Assembly (NCBI RefSeq): GCF_000763945.1
Contig: NZ_JQFJ01000002.1
Location: 1,612,001-1,676,000 of the forward strand
Reading direction: 5' to 3'
Length of the DNA stretch: 64,000 nucleotides
Source of the DNA: Sphingopyxis sp. MWB1
Lineage (GTDB): Bacteria > Pseudomonadota > Alphaproteobacteria > Sphingomonadales > Sphingomonadaceae
The notes beneath the pieces are model-generated. The model worked only from the letters and a program-made list of their open reading frames with translations. It did no database searches and had not been told where the DNA came from. Position numbers and translations under genes: made by a program. Position 1 is the stretch's first letter; each line of letters opens with the position of its first letter. Of the stretch, positions 18,736-27,519 are shown piece by piece.

Positions 18736-18760
18736 CCCGCCGGGCCCTATGCCGGGCGGG
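18736..18760 (-). promoter_or_regulatory. Leader hairpin just upstream of the pnp ribosome site
   Basis: CCCGCC (18736-18741) pairs with GGCGGG (18755-18760), about 13 bases before the pnp start; the ribosome site AAGGA sits between the hairpin and the ATG. In enterobacteria PNPase represses its own mRNA through RNase III cleavage of a leader stem. This short hairpin could have a similar role, but that is only an analogy. Confidence 0.4.
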
Positions 18761-18853
18761 GCCTCTTTTTCCGGGCAATCCGGCCCGGGCGGTGCGGGGC
18801 GTCGGTCTGCCCCAAATGGCGAACCCGCCGGATGCGGGAAGCCCCTTCCTGTT

Positions 18854-18915
18854 CCCCGGCGAATACCGGGGCCCATATCCACGGTACGGCGCGAGGCCGC
18901 CCTGGATCCCGGCAT
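18854..18915. repeat. Dispersed palindromic repeat-like element between rpsO and pnp
   Basis: This element starts with the hairpin CCCCGG-CGAATA-CCGGGG (18854-18871). Then come CCATATCC, a GC-rich middle and GGATCCCGG near 18904-18912; the outer parts (CCGGG.ATCCA and TGGAT..CCCCGG) are partly complementary. Its build (GC-rich arms around GGATCC) resembles the small interspersed palindromes of sphingomonads and is reminiscent of the element inside truB. A genome search is needed to prove repetition. Confidence 0.5.
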
Positions 18916-18926
18916 TGGCCGAGATA

Positions 18927-18960
18927 CACAAAATGAAAGCGGCTCCGAACCCGGAGCCGC
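18927..18960 (-). terminator. Rho-independent terminator of rpsO
   Basis: A 9-base-pair stem (GCGGCTCCG, 18939-18947, with CGGAGCCGC, 18952-18960) and a 4-base loop are followed on the minus strand by TTTCATTTTG. It begins 12 bases after the rpsO stop. If efficient, pnp needs its own promoter or depends on read-through. Confidence 0.85.
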
Positions 18961-18971
18961 CCTCTCTATTC

Positions 18972-19241
18972 TTATTTGCGAAGACCCAGCTTCGCGATGA
19001 GGTCGGTGTAACGCCCCTCATCCTTTTTCTTCAGATAGTCGAGCAGGCTGCGACGCTTGTTGACCATCATCAGCAGCCCGCGGCGGCTGTGATTATCCTT
19101 GTGGTGCGACTTGAAATGCTCGGTCAGCGTGTTGATGCGATCGGTCAGGATCGCGACCTGCACTTCGGGCGAACCCGTGTCACCCGTGTCGCGCGCATGT
19201 TCCTTGATCAGTTCGGCCTTGCGCTCAGCGGTAATCGACAT
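18972..19241 (-). CDS. rpsO: 30S ribosomal protein S15
   Basis: S15 binds 16S rRNA early in small-subunit assembly. The 89-residue protein has the classic length and motifs: [37 protein letters not shown] and [16 protein letters not shown]. It follows truB by 25 bases, probably in one transcript, and is closed by its own terminator before pnp. Confidence 0.98.
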   Translation of the reverse strand: MSITAERKAELIKEHARDTGDTGSPEVQVAILTDRINTLTEHFKSHHKDNHSRRGLLMMVNKRRSLLDYLKKKDEGRYTDLIAKLGLRK

Positions 19242-19266
19242 GTCATTCTTCCTTCGACATCGATGC

Positions 19267-20223
19267 TTACAAATTAAAGCCGCGCACGATTTTCAGCGTT
19301 CCGGCTGAAACTTCAACCAGGGCGACGGGGCGCATTTCGCTATCCCTTGCCCAGTGAAGCCCGTCGTGCGTGCTAACCCCGGTCCAGACACGACCCTGAC
19401 GGATCGCCCCTGCCGCTTCCGGGGAAAGGTCAAGAGCCGGGATGTCGACCAGCCCTGCCTCGAGCGGCAGAATGAAATCTGATTGCGCGGCGCCTTGGCC
19501 GAAAGCGTTCAATTTGTCCAGCGAAATCGCCTGATCGAGCGCAAACGGCCCTGCTTTGGTGCGGCGGAGCATGGTGACATGACCAACGCTGCCCACGGCG
19601 CGGGCAATATCGCGCGCAAGGCTGCGGATATAGGTGCCCTTCGACACATGGGCGGTGAGGGTAATCGATTCAAGCTTCCCTTCCCCGCCCTCGTCACCCC
19701 GGACTGGATCCGGGGTCCATTCAACGCCCGCGGCAATGGATGCCGGATCCAGTCCGGCATGACGAAGGGAATGGATCGTCACCGCCCGCGCCTTCATCTC
19801 CACCGCTTCGCCCTTGCGGGCGCGGTCATAGGCGCGCTGACCGTCGATCTTGATCGCCGAATAGGCCGGCGGCACCTGTTCGATCGCCCCGGTGAAGCGC
19901 GGCAGAACAGCTTCGATATCAGCAAGCGTCGGCCGCACATCGCTGGTCGCGACCACTTCGCCCTCGGCATCAAGCCCGGCGGTCTCGGTTCCGAAGGCGA
20001 TGGTGAAATCATAGATTTTGCTGGCATCGAGCATCCGCCCGCAAAGCTTGGTCGCCTCGCCCAGCGCAATCGGCAGCACGCCGCACGCGAGGGGGTCGAG
20101 CGTGCCGCCATGGCCGACCTTCACCTTGCCCAGCCCGGCCTCGCGGCAGACGCGCTTGACCGCGCCCACCGCCTGGGTCGAGCCGAGGCCCACAGGTTTG
20201 TCCAATATGATCCAGCCGTTCAT
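19267..20223 (-). CDS. truB: tRNA pseudouridine-55 synthase TruB with an in-frame repeat insertion
   Basis: TruB makes pseudouridine 55 in tRNA. The 318-residue protein begins [19 protein letters not shown] and has the catalytic motif [13 protein letters not shown] (Asp near residue 43), [21 protein letters not shown] and CSKGTYIR-like [16 protein letters not shown]. About 30 residues (153-183, HAGLDPAS through DPVRGDEGG) sit between AVTIHSL and [10 protein letters not shown], where E. coli TruB has only a short link. These residues are the translation of a palindromic DNA repeat (19692-19764). They lie on a surface loop of the TruB family, so activity is probably kept. The gene is unlinked here from rbfA by an insertion of four genes. 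Confidence 0.95.
   Translation of the reverse strand: MNGWIILDKPVGLGSTQAVGAVKRVCREAGLGKVKVGHGGTLDPLACGVLPIALGEATKLCGRMLDASKIYDFTIAFGTETAGLDAEGEVVATSDVRPTLADIEAVLPRFTGAIEQVPPAYSAIKIDGQRAYDRARKGEAVEMKARAVTIHSLRHAGLDPASIAAGVEWTPDPVRGDEGGEGKLESITLTAHVSKGTYIRSLARDIARAVGSVGHVTMLRRTKAGPFALDQAISLDKLNAFGQGAAQSDFILPLEAGLVDIPALDLSPEAAGAIRQGRVWTGVSTHDGLHWARDSEMRPVALVEVSAGTLKIVRGFNL
19692..19764. repeat. Palindromic repeat inserted in frame within truB
   Basis: The left arm (19692-19718, CGTCACCCCGGACTGGATCC then GGGGTCC) and right arm (19738-19764, GGATGCCGGATCCAGTCCGG then CATGACG) are near-perfect inverted repeats with a 19-base centre. Such GGATCC-containing palindromes are dispersed between genes in many sphingomonads and rhizobia. 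Here the element is read through inside truB without a stop codon or frame change, giving HAGLDPAS and [11 protein letters not shown]. Copy number must be checked genome-wide. Confidence 0.85.
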
Positions 20224-20255
20224 TCCGGCCCGCTAGAAGGGCCGAAGCCCTTCTG

Positions 20256-20678
20256 TCAATTTGCCTTGGACTTTTCTGTGTCCATGACATCCTTTGCCTT
20301 GTCGCGCTTCGACGGGGGACCGTCAGAGGTCACAAAGGACGAAAGCGGGCAGCGTTCACCGCGAACGATGATCGTCGAAAAGCGGTCGAGGCGCGAGGTG
20401 CCGCGGGTATCGACGCCAATCGCCTGGGCAAAATCGGCATCGCGGCAAATGCCGGCGAACTGGCCATAATACCAGTCACCGCGGCGATCCTGAATCCAGA
20501 CGCCCCGATCCCGGTCGGCGCGCCAGTTGCGAATCGAGCTGTTGCTGGGGAACACAATCCCCGCCTCTTCACCAAGGACGCGCTGCTGCTGCGTGTCAGC
20601 TTTTGCAGGTTCAAATGCCGCCGCCCCGGTGAGAGGGAGAAAGGCGGCGGCCAGCGCAAGCATGATATTCCGTGTCAT
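20256..20678 (-). CDS. Exported protein of unknown function (DUF6491-like)
   Basis: This is a 140-residue protein with a signal peptide (MLALAAAFLPLTGAAAF). The mature part has IRNWRADRDRGVWIQDRRGDWYYGQFAGICRDADFAQAIG, which resembles the RGVY-QDRRGDWY pattern of the DUF6491 group. Two Cys (GICRD and RCPLSS) could form a disulphide. The C-terminus is Lys-rich. The function is unknown. It lies 32 bases upstream of truB on the same strand, so it may be co-transcribed with the translation genes by accident of insertion. Confidence 0.7.
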   Translation of the reverse strand: MTRNIMLALAAAFLPLTGAAAFEPAKADTQQQRVLGEEAGIVFPSNSSIRNWRADRDRGVWIQDRRGDWYYGQFAGICRDADFAQAIGVDTRGTSRLDRFSTIIVRGERCPLSSFVTSDGPPSKRDKAKDVMDTEKSKAN

Positions 20679-20737
20679 TATTCGAGTCTTTCTTTTACCT
20701 GTTTCAAGACCCTGGCCCTGCCCTTTCCTTTAGCATT

Positions 20738-21295
20738 TCAAGCTGAACCGGCGCTGACCCGGCCCTTCCATTCCTCGGCAAGCAGCGACCACAGGCCGCA
20801 ATCGCGCACAAAGCCGGTCCAGGTGATACGTTCGGCGCGCAGCACGCCTTCCTTGGTGCAGCCGAGCTTGGCCACCGCTGCTTGACTGCGCCGATTGCGC
20901 TCGTCGATCCGAAATTCGATCCGGCGGATACCGACGCCAAAAGCATGGTCGATCATCAACGCCTTCATCCGGTCATTGAGGCCGGAGCCGCGCAGCGCCG
21001 GATCGAGAAAGCTGTTGCCGATCTCGACCGTCTGCGCCGAAGGATCAGGCCGCAGCCAGGCGGTCATCCCCACGAGCCTTTCGTTCAGCAACACGGCATA
21101 GGGCATGCGCTTGTCATGGCTCAGCAGCGCGTTGAAGCTGGCATCGAAATGATCGGGATCATAGCTCGACGAATAAATCGGCCAGATGTCCAGATCGGCG
21201 GCGCACACCGCGCGCAGGGCTTCGCGATGCGCTTCGGCCAGCTTGACGAGCCGCAATTCACCATTGCCGAGTTCGACATAGAGTTGATCAAGCAT
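20738..21295 (-). CDS. GNAT-family acetyltransferase (RimJ/RimL type)
   Basis: This 185-residue protein belongs to the acetyltransferase_3 group: LVKLAEAHREALRAV at the N-terminus, VGMTAWLRPDPSAQTVEIGNSFLDPALRGSGLNDRMKALMIDHAF covering the acetyl-CoA loop, and VGIRRIEFRIDERNRRSQAAVAKLGCTKEGVLR at the C-terminus. These features match RimL-like enzymes, which often acetylate ribosomal-protein N-termini or other amines, but the target is not known. The start overlaps the tdk stop by 8 bases. Confidence 0.88.
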   Translation of the reverse strand: MLDQLYVELGNGELRLVKLAEAHREALRAVCAADLDIWPIYSSSYDPDHFDASFNALLSHDKRMPYAVLLNERLVGMTAWLRPDPSAQTVEIGNSFLDPALRGSGLNDRMKALMIDHAFGVGIRRIEFRIDERNRRSQAAVAKLGCTKEGVLRAERITWTGFVRDCGLWSLLAEEWKGRVSAGSA

Positions 21296-21878
21296 CGCTC
21301 ACCTCGCGGCGCTTTTGCATGAAATGGCGGCGGCACATGGCGACATAGCGGTCGTTGCCGCCGATTTCGGTTTGCGCCCCCTCCACCACCGCCCGGCCCT
21401 GTTCGTCGACGCGCAAGTTCATCGTCGCCTTGCGCCCGCATTCGCACACCGCCTTGAGCTCGACGAGCGCGTCGGCAATGCCCAGCAAGGCCGCCGAGCC
21501 GGGAAAAAGCTGCGCAGCAAAATCGGTGCGCAGTCCATAGCAGAGTACGGGAATATTCGCCTCATCGGCAAGGCGCGCGAGCTGGAACACCTGTTCGCGC
21601 GTCAGAAACTGCGCTTCATCGACCAGCAGGCAGGCGAGCGGTCGCCGTGCGTGCTCGGCCATGCTTTCCGCCCAAATGTCGCTGTCGGGGCTGAATTTAT
21701 GCGCCTCGGCCATCAGGCCGATACGGCTCGTCACCTGCCCCGCGCCATAACGATCGTCGAGCGCGGCCGTCCAAAGCATTGTCTCCATGCCGCGCTCGCG
21801 ATAGTTGAAGTCGGCTTGCAGCAGCGTCGTCGATTTGCCGGCGTTCATGCTGGCATAATAAAAATAGAGCTTGGCCAT
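21288..21878 (-). CDS. tdk: Thymidine kinase
   Basis: Tdk salvages thymidine to dTMP. The 196-residue protein has the P-loop YYASMNAGKSTTLLQ, the Asp-Glu motif in CLLVDEAQFL, the lasso and substrate region GLRTDFAAQLFPGSAALLGIAD, and four zinc-binding residues (two Cys in CECGRKA, Cys and His in CRRHF). The start at 21878 is the only ATG giving this N-terminus. It overlaps the GNAT gene and diverges from abgT across 56 bases. Confidence 0.97.
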   Translation of the reverse strand: MAKLYFYYASMNAGKSTTLLQADFNYRERGMETMLWTAALDDRYGAGQVTSRIGLMAEAHKFSPDSDIWAESMAEHARRPLACLLVDEAQFLTREQVFQLARLADEANIPVLCYGLRTDFAAQLFPGSAALLGIADALVELKAVCECGRKATMNLRVDEQGRAVVEGAQTEIGGNDRYVAMCRRHFMQKRREVSDA

Positions 21879-21934
21879 TTGCTGGCTATAGTGGCCACCG
21901 CCTGGACGACAACAGGATAGAGCAGAGGATTTCC

Positions 21935-23536
21935 ATGACCGCATCGCCCGCCCCCAACGCCGCCCTTCCCCCGCAAAAGGGTATTTTGGGATGGATTGAG
22001 CGGGTGGGTAATCGCTTGCCCGATCCGGTCGTCCTGTTCCTGTGGCTGGTCGCGGGGCTGGTCGTGCTGTCGGCCATCGCCGCAGCCGCGGGCTGGTCGG
22101 CGCTTCATCCGACCGAAATCGACCCCGAAACGGGGCGTCAGAAAGTAATCGCCGCAACCAGCCTGCTCAGCCCCGAAAATATCGCGCGGCTGTGGGTCGA
22201 TATGCCCGTGACCTTCACCCATTTTCATCCGCTCGGCTATGTGCTCGTCGTCATGCTGGGGGCCGGGGTGGCCGAACGCAGCGGCCTGTTCGGCACCGCG
22301 ATGCGCGCCAGCGTACGCGGGGCGTCGCCCGCGCTGCTCACCCCGCTGGTGGCATTGGTGGCAATGATGGGCAATCTGGCCGCCGATGCCGCTTATGTCG
22401 TGCTGATCCCGCTCGCCGCCGTCATTTACCATGCCGCCGGACGTCATCCCGTTGCCGGTATAGCCGCCGCCTTTGCGGGCGTGTCGGGCGGCTTTTCGGC
22501 TAATCTTTTACCGGGCCAACTCGACGCGTTGCTGTTCGGCATTACCGAGGCGGCAGTCGAAACCGTGTTTGGCGACTGGCAGGCGAATATTGCGGGCAAT
22601 TGGTATTTTATCGCGACGATGCTGTTCATCTTTCTGCCCGTCATCTGGTATGTCACCGACCGCATCATTGAACCCCGCCTGGGTCAATATGTGCCGGCAG
22701 GCGCCGCAGCAACGGGCGAGGCCGGCGAACGCGATCGTCCGCTGACCGATGCTGAACGCAAGGGGCTGCGCCATGCCGGACTGGCGATGTTGTTCGTCGT
22801 TGGCCTGTGGCTGCTCTTTACCTTTGGCCCCGGCACGCCGCTAATCGACGAAACCGCGCCGCCCGAAGCGCAGCTTTCGCCCTTTTATCGTTCGCTGGTG
22901 GCTGGATTCTTCCTGCTCTTCCTTCTGGCCGGCTGGGCCTATGGCCGCGCGACGGGGGTGGTCGGCAATCATCGCGACCTCGTCAAGATGATGAGCGAGT
23001 CGATGGGCGACATGGCCTATTATCTCGTCCTTGCTTTTGCCGCAGCGCATTTTGTCGCCATGTTCGCCTGGTCCAATCTGGGGTTGATCCTCGCCGTGCA
23101 TGGCGCGGATGGTTTGCGTGCCATGGACCTGCCCGCGCCGTTGCTGCTGGGCGCCATCGTCTTGCTGACCGCTGTGCTTAACCTGTTCGTAGGGTCGGCG
23201 AGCGCCAAATGGGCGCTGCTTGCTCCGGTCATGGTGCCGATGCTGATGCTGCTCGGCATCAGCGCCGAAATGACCACGGCGGCCTATCGCGTCGGCGACG
23301 GGGCGACCAATATCATCACCCCGCTGATGGTCTATTTCCCGCTGATTCTGATCTTCTGCCAGCGCTGGCAGCCCAATTTCGGGCTGGGCAGCCTTGCCGC
23401 GACGATGCTGCCCTATTCGATCGGGCTGCTGATCAGCGGGTTGGCGATCGTCGTGCTGTGGGTCGGGCTCGACCTGCCGCTCGGGCCGGGCGCAAGCGTG
23501 CATATTCCGGTGCCGAGCGCTGCATCGGCGCCGTGA
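21935..23536 (+). CDS. AbgT-family transporter
   Basis: This 533-residue inner-membrane protein has about 11-13 hydrophobic segments. AbgT-family members either import p-aminobenzoyl-glutamate or export sulphonamides. Family segments are WIERVGNRLPDPVVLFLWLV at the N-terminus, FHPLGYVLVVMLGAGVAERSGLF, VSGGFSANLLPGQLDALLFGITEAA and the late NLFVGSASAKWALLAPVMVPML and YRVGDGATNIITPLMVYFPLIL. The direction of transport cannot be told here. It stands alone on the plus strand and splits the rbfA-truB neighbourhood. Confidence 0.92.
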   Translation: MTASPAPNAALPPQKGILGWIERVGNRLPDPVVLFLWLVAGLVVLSAIAAAAGWSALHPTEIDPETGRQKVIAATSLLSPENIARLWVDMPVTFTHFHPLGYVLVVMLGAGVAERSGLFGTAMRASVRGASPALLTPLVALVAMMGNLAADAAYVVLIPLAAVIYHAAGRHPVAGIAAAFAGVSGGFSANLLPGQLDALLFGITEAAVETVFGDWQANIAGNWYFIATMLFIFLPVIWYVTDRIIEPRLGQYVPAGAAATGEAGERDRPLTDAERKGLRHAGLAMLFVVGLWLLFTFGPGTPLIDETAPPEAQLSPFYRSLVAGFFLLFLLAGWAYGRATGVVGNHRDLVKMMSESMGDMAYYLVLAFAAAHFVAMFAWSNLGLILAVHGADGLRAMDLPAPLLLGAIVLLTAVLNLFVGSASAKWALLAPVMVPMLMLLGISAEMTTAAYRVGDGATNIITPLMVYFPLILIFCQRWQPNFGLGSLAATMLPYSIGLLISGLAIVVLWVGLDLPLGPGASVHIPVPSAASAP

Positions 23537-23620
23537 TCTGGAATCGGTGACAGAAGCTACCGCTGGCCGCGCACCGGTCAGCGGTAGCGGACGCGACACG
23601 GCACCCGATAGGAGCTCAGC

Positions 23621-24022
23621 CTAGTCCCCGCTGCGATCCTCAAGGTCGCGCGCCACTTTCGGGTCGCGCAGCAGCCGGTCGATATGGCTGGCCTCGTCAA
23701 AGCTTTCGTCGGGCAGGAATTTGAGCTTCGCCGCATATTTCATGCGGATGCGGCTCGCCACCTCGCGCTGAAGATAGGCGGTATTGGTCCTGAGCGCCTT
23801 GATCACGGCCTCTTCATCGCGGCCGAGCAAGGGTTTCACAAAAACGGTGGCATGACGCAGATCAGGCGACATGCGCACTTCGGTGATGCTGACCGGATGT
23901 TTGGTCAGCACATCGTCATGGACGTCGCCGCGCTGGAGAATTTCGCTCAGTACATGGCGCACCTGTTCGCCTACGCGCAACACGCGGACGGAAGGACCTT
24001 CGGATTTTTCGCTATGCCGCAT
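23621..24022 (-). CDS. rbfA: Ribosome-binding factor A
   Basis: RbfA is a KH-like factor that binds the small subunit during late assembly. The 133-residue protein begins [29 protein letters not shown] and contains [22 protein letters not shown] and [32 protein letters not shown]. The start at 24022 is preferred because GGAGGG sits at the right distance, while the ATG at 24034 would be inside that site. It follows infB after 162 bases that contain a GC-rich hairpin. Confidence 0.95.
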   Translation of the reverse strand: MRHSEKSEGPSVRVLRVGEQVRHVLSEILQRGDVHDDVLTKHPVSITEVRMSPDLRHATVFVKPLLGRDEEAVIKALRTNTAYLQREVASRIRMKYAAKLKFLPDESFDEASHIDRLLRDPKVARDLEDRSGD

Positions 24023-24154
24023 GCCACCCTCCATGTGCCCGCGCGAAGACGGGGGTCGAGAGCTTTACGGCGCCAATGTCAGATATAGATCGTTCCACAG
24101 CGGGGTTCATCTCTTCGATTGCGCGCAGCGGCTCCACGTTACCCTGACCACTCT

Positions 24155-24172
24155 GGCCCCCGCTTTCGCGGG
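24155..24172. repeat. GC-rich palindrome between infB and rbfA
   Basis: CCCCCGC (24155-24161), TTTC and GCGGGGG (24166-24172) form a perfect 7-base-pair hairpin. It lies 12 bases past the infB stop and has no T-run on the minus strand, so it is unlikely to terminate. Its GCGAAAGCGGGGG form is common at the edges of dispersed sphingomonad palindromes. It may be one end of an element or an mRNA-processing stem. Confidence 0.45.
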
Positions 24173-24184
24173 GGCGCAAGGTGA

Positions 24185-26743
24185 TTACAACGTCCGTTCG
24201 CGTTCCTCGACCTCGAAGACTTCGAGGTGGTCGCCCGGCTTGATATCGTTGGTATCGGCCAAGACGACACCGCATTCGAGACCGGCGCGCACTTCGGCGA
24301 CATCGTCCTTGAAACGGCGAAGCGATGCAATGGTCGTGGCCGAGACGATGACATCGTCGCGGGTAAGACGCGCGTGGAGCCCTTTGCGAATCGTCCCTTC
24401 GAGGACCAGCAGACCGGCGGCCTTGTCGCGCTTTCCGGCCGGGAAAACATCCTTGACTTCGGCGCGGCCAACCACGGTCTCGACGCGTTCGGGGCCAAGC
24501 TCGCCAGCCATTTCCTTCGCGACTTCCTCGGTCAGATGATAAATGACATCATAATAGAGGAAACGGACTTTTTCGCGGTTCGCAATCTCGCGCGCCTTGG
24601 CATTCGGGCGGACGTTGAAACCGATGATCGGCGCGCCGGTCGAAGCCGCCAGCGTCACATCGCTTTCTGTAATCGCGCCCGCGCCCGAATGGAGCACGCG
24701 CACGCGAATCTCGTCGGTCGACAGCTTGTTGAGTGCGGTGACGATCGCTTCGACGCTGCCCTGCACATCGGCCTTGATGACCACCGGATATTCCAGCGTC
24801 TTGGCCTTGTCAGCCAGCGCGGAGAACATGCCCTCCAGGCTGACCGGCGCCTGCGCAGTCCGCTTTTTGAGCGCCTGCTCCTGACGATAGGCAGCGACTT
24901 CGCGGGCACGGCCTTCATTTTCGACGACAGTGAGCGTGTCGCCCGCCATCGGCACACCGCCAAGGCCGAGCACTTCGACAGGCGTCGAGGGGCCAGCCGC
25001 CTTCACCTGCTTGCCCTGATCGTCGATCAGCGCACGGACACGGCCGCTTTCGGCGCCGCAGACAAAGACATCGCCAACCTTGAGCGTACCGCGGCGAACG
25101 AGGATCGTCGCCACCGGACCGCGGCCCTTGTCGAGCTTGGCTTCGACCACCGTGCCTTCGGCATTGCGGTCGGGGTTCGCCTTCAGCTCCATGATTTCGG
25201 CTTGCAGCGCGAGGGCATCGAGCAAGCCGTCGAGATTCTGCTTTTTGAGCGCCGAAACCTCGACATCCTGCACGTCGCCGCCCATCGCCTCGACGATGAT
25301 CTCATGCTCGAGCAGACGCTCACGCACGCGCTGCGGGTTCGCGCCTTCCTTGTCGACCTTGTTGATCGCGACGATGATCGGCACCCCTGCGGCCTTCGCA
25401 TGGTTGATCGATTCGATCGTCTGCGGCTTGATCCCGTCATCGGCCGCGACCACCAGGATCGCGATGTCGGTGACATTGGCGCCGCGCGCGCGCATCTCGG
25501 TAAAGGCTTCGTGGCCCGGCGTATCGAGGAAGGTAATGACACTGCCATCCTTCGTCTTCACCTGATAGGCGCCAATATGCTGGGTGATGCCGCCGGCTTC
25601 GCCCGCCTGCACATTCGCGCCGCGCAGCGCGTCGAGCAGGCTGGTCTTGCCATGGTCGACATGGCCCATAATCGTGACCACGGGGGCGCGGGGCTTCAGA
25701 TCCTTGGGATCGTCAACATCTTCGTCATGACGAATATCAATATCGCCTTCGCTGACGCGCTTGATCTCATGCCCGAATTCGGTGACGAGCAGTTCGGCGG
25801 TGTCCTGGTCGATCGTCTGGTTGACGGTAACCGGCATGCCCATCTTGAACAGCGCCTTGACGAGATCGGCGCCCTTTTCGGCCATGCGGTTCGCCAGTTC
25901 CTGCACGGTGATCGTGTCGGGAACGATGACTTCGCGCACCTGCTTTTCGCGCGGACCGCTCGACACCTGATGCGAACGCTTTTCCTTTTCGCGTGCGCGC
26001 TTGAGCGCGGCGAGGCTGCGGGCGCGCGCGCCTTCATCCTCGTTAAGGGCGCGCGTGACGGTCAGCTTGCCCGACTGGCGGCGATTGTCGCCGCCCCGGC
26101 TCGGTTTCGATTCCGGACGCTTGGGTTCGGGCCGCTTGGGCGGCTCGACCGGCGTGAAACGACGTGGAGCCGGTGCTGCCGCGCGCGGAGCCGGAGCAGG
26201 TGCGGGCGTCGGCGCCGCAGCATCGGCTTCGGGCGCAGGAGCCGCACTGGCGTCTTCTGCCTTGGCGGGTGCTTTGTCCGGTGCCGGCGCGGGCTCTTCC
26301 TTTTGCTGCGCTTCGGCGCGCGCTTCGGCAGCGCGGGCTTTTTCTTCCTCAAGGGCCTTGGCGCGTTCGGCCTCTTCGCGGCGGCGCGCTTCTTCAAGCG
26401 CAGAGAGGCGCGCTTCTTCCGCCTCGCGCAGCAATTGCGCCTGACGTTCCTGACGCGACATCAGCGTATCCGCCTCGCTCGCACGGCGCACGGGCTTGGG
26501 AGCCGCCGCCTCGGGCTTGGGAGCCGGGGTGGGAGCGGGAGCGGGGGCGGCCTTCGCCTCTTCGGCTTCGGGTGCGGGAGGAGCCTCACCAGGGCGGCCG
26601 ATGACGCGGCGGCGCTTCACCTCGACCACCACCGTATTGCGGCGACCATGGCTGAATTGCTGCTGCACCTGTCCGGCCTCGACCGTCCGCTTCAGCCCAA
26701 GGGGCTTGCGGCTACGGGTCGGTTTGTCCTGTTCGTCACTCAT
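24185..26743 (-). CDS. infB: Translation initiation factor IF-2
   Basis: IF-2 is the GTPase that places initiator tRNA on the ribosome. The 852-residue protein has a long Ala/Pro/Glu-rich, low-complexity N-terminal third, then the IF-2N domain ([23 protein letters not shown]). The G domain contains the P-loop GHVDHGKTS and the switch and G motifs [17 protein letters not shown] and [10 protein letters not shown]. The C-terminal domains end [12 protein letters not shown]. Length and order are typical. It is co-transcribed with ylxR and nusA. Confidence 0.98.
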   Translation of the reverse strand: MSDEQDKPTRSRKPLGLKRTVEAGQVQQQFSHGRRNTVVVEVKRRRVIGRPGEAPPAPEAEEAKAAPAPAPTPAPKPEAAAPKPVRRASEADTLMSRQERQAQLLREAEEARLSALEEARRREEAERAKALEEEKARAAEARAEAQQKEEPAPAPDKAPAKAEDASAAPAPEADAAAPTPAPAPAPRAAAPAPRRFTPVEPPKRPEPKRPESKPSRGGDNRRQSGKLTVTRALNEDEGARARSLAALKRAREKEKRSHQVSSGPREKQVREVIVPDTITVQELANRMAEKGADLVKALFKMGMPVTVNQTIDQDTAELLVTEFGHEIKRVSEGDIDIRHDEDVDDPKDLKPRAPVVTIMGHVDHGKTSLLDALRGANVQAGEAGGITQHIGAYQVKTKDGSVITFLDTPGHEAFTEMRARGANVTDIAILVVAADDGIKPQTIESINHAKAAGVPIIVAINKVDKEGANPQRVRERLLEHEIIVEAMGGDVQDVEVSALKKQNLDGLLDALALQAEIMELKANPDRNAEGTVVEAKLDKGRGPVATILVRRGTLKVGDVFVCGAESGRVRALIDDQGKQVKAAGPSTPVEVLGLGGVPMAGDTLTVVENEGRAREVAAYRQEQALKKRTAQAPVSLEGMFSALADKAKTLEYPVVIKADVQGSVEAIVTALNKLSTDEIRVRVLHSGAGAITESDVTLAASTGAPIIGFNVRPNAKAREIANREKVRFLYYDVIYHLTEEVAKEMAGELGPERVETVVGRAEVKDVFPAGKRDKAAGLLVLEGTIRKGLHARLTRDDVIVSATTIASLRRFKDDVAEVRAGLECGVVLADTNDIKPGDHLEVFEVEERERTL

Positions 26744-26760
26744 CGAAAAACATCATTCCT

Positions 26761-27519
26761 TCAAAACGCATCGTTTCGGGCATCGCCCGAATCTTCTGCC
26801 CGCACTCCCGCATTACGGGAATCCCCATCAGGGCCACGGTTGGCCGCGTCCCTACTCCATCCGGTGAAAAACTGCCAGCGGGTCAAATGCGCCAGCACCC
26901 GGTCGGCGGCGCGGGCGTCGATAAAGCCCAGATGCACCGCATTTTCACGCCCCAATGCCATAGATAGGGTCTGTCGGTCCACCGGCAAGACCAGGCCTTC
27001 GCGGCCCGAGCCTTCCTCACCCTCTCCCACGCGCCAGGCCTGGGCCAATTTTCGGCGCCCGTCCTCGCCTGCATCGGCGGCATGAAGCAGTTGGCGAAGT
27101 TGCCCGCGCCGCGCGGCCTGTTCGATGCGGTCGCTACCGCTGATCAGAAAACCTGCGCGCGCCTCCAGCCCCAGCCGACTCAGCGTTGCGCGCTCAAGCT
27201 GGACAGCGATCCGCTCGCCCAGATCGTCGGGCAGGGTAAAGCCATTATCGTGGAGCGCGCGCGCCAATCCGCCGCGCAGTCGTCCCTTGGCCTGCGCCGC
27301 CTCCAGCTCGGCGCGCGTCACGCCGATCCAGCCCCCCCGTCCGGGCGCCTTGCCCAGAACATCGGGAAGAACGAGCCCGTCAGGCCCAAGCGCCAGCCGC
27401 ACCAGCCTTTCGGCTGGCGCAACTTCGCCGGTCACGACACAGCGTCGCTCGGGCGTGTGCTGGCCGCGCTTTCCCGCGCGGTCGGTGTCGCTCAGCTGAT
27501 CATTGCGCGGGGTCCGCAT
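26761..27519 (-). CDS. YlxR/DUF448 RNA-binding protein with an L7Ae-like domain
   Basis: This 252-residue protein combines a YlxR (DUF448) domain and a second, L7Ae-like domain, the usual alphaproteobacterial form found between nusA and infB. The first has RRCVVTGEVAPAERLVRLALGPDG and GKAPGRGGWIG. The second contains SDRIEQAARRGQLRQLLHAADAGEDGR. The family is thought to help RNA metabolism and has been linked to RNase P in some bacteria. The ATG at 27519 has GGGGAGG upstream and overlaps the nusA end by 20 bases. The last 30 residues (GDSRNAGVRAEDSGDARNDAF) are encoded by two short inverted repeats. Confidence 0.9.
   Translation of the reverse strand: MRTPRNDQLSDTDRAGKRGQHTPERRCVVTGEVAPAERLVRLALGPDGLVLPDVLGKAPGRGGWIGVTRAELEAAQAKGRLRGGLARALHDNGFTLPDDLGERIAVQLERATLSRLGLEARAGFLISGSDRIEQAARRGQLRQLLHAADAGEDGRRKLAQAWRVGEGEEGSGREGLVLPVDRQTLSMALGRENAVHLGFIDARAADRVLAHLTRWQFFTGWSRDAANRGPDGDSRNAGVRAEDSGDARNDAF

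Noticed and set aside
24155..24172. GC hairpin after infB as a terminator
   Set aside because: No T-run on the minus strand, and rbfA lies just beyond in the same direction, so it is listed as a repeat-like palindrome.
24012..24275. An 87-codon minus-strand frame in the infB-rbfA gap
   Set aside because: It overlaps both flanking genes in another frame and reads through a GC palindrome; no ribosome site or family match.
24227..27085. A 952-codon open frame on the plus strand opposite infB
   Set aside because: It is the antisense shadow of a GC-rich, biased coding sequence; the translation is Arg/His/Ala-rich without domains, and infB on the other strand is certain.
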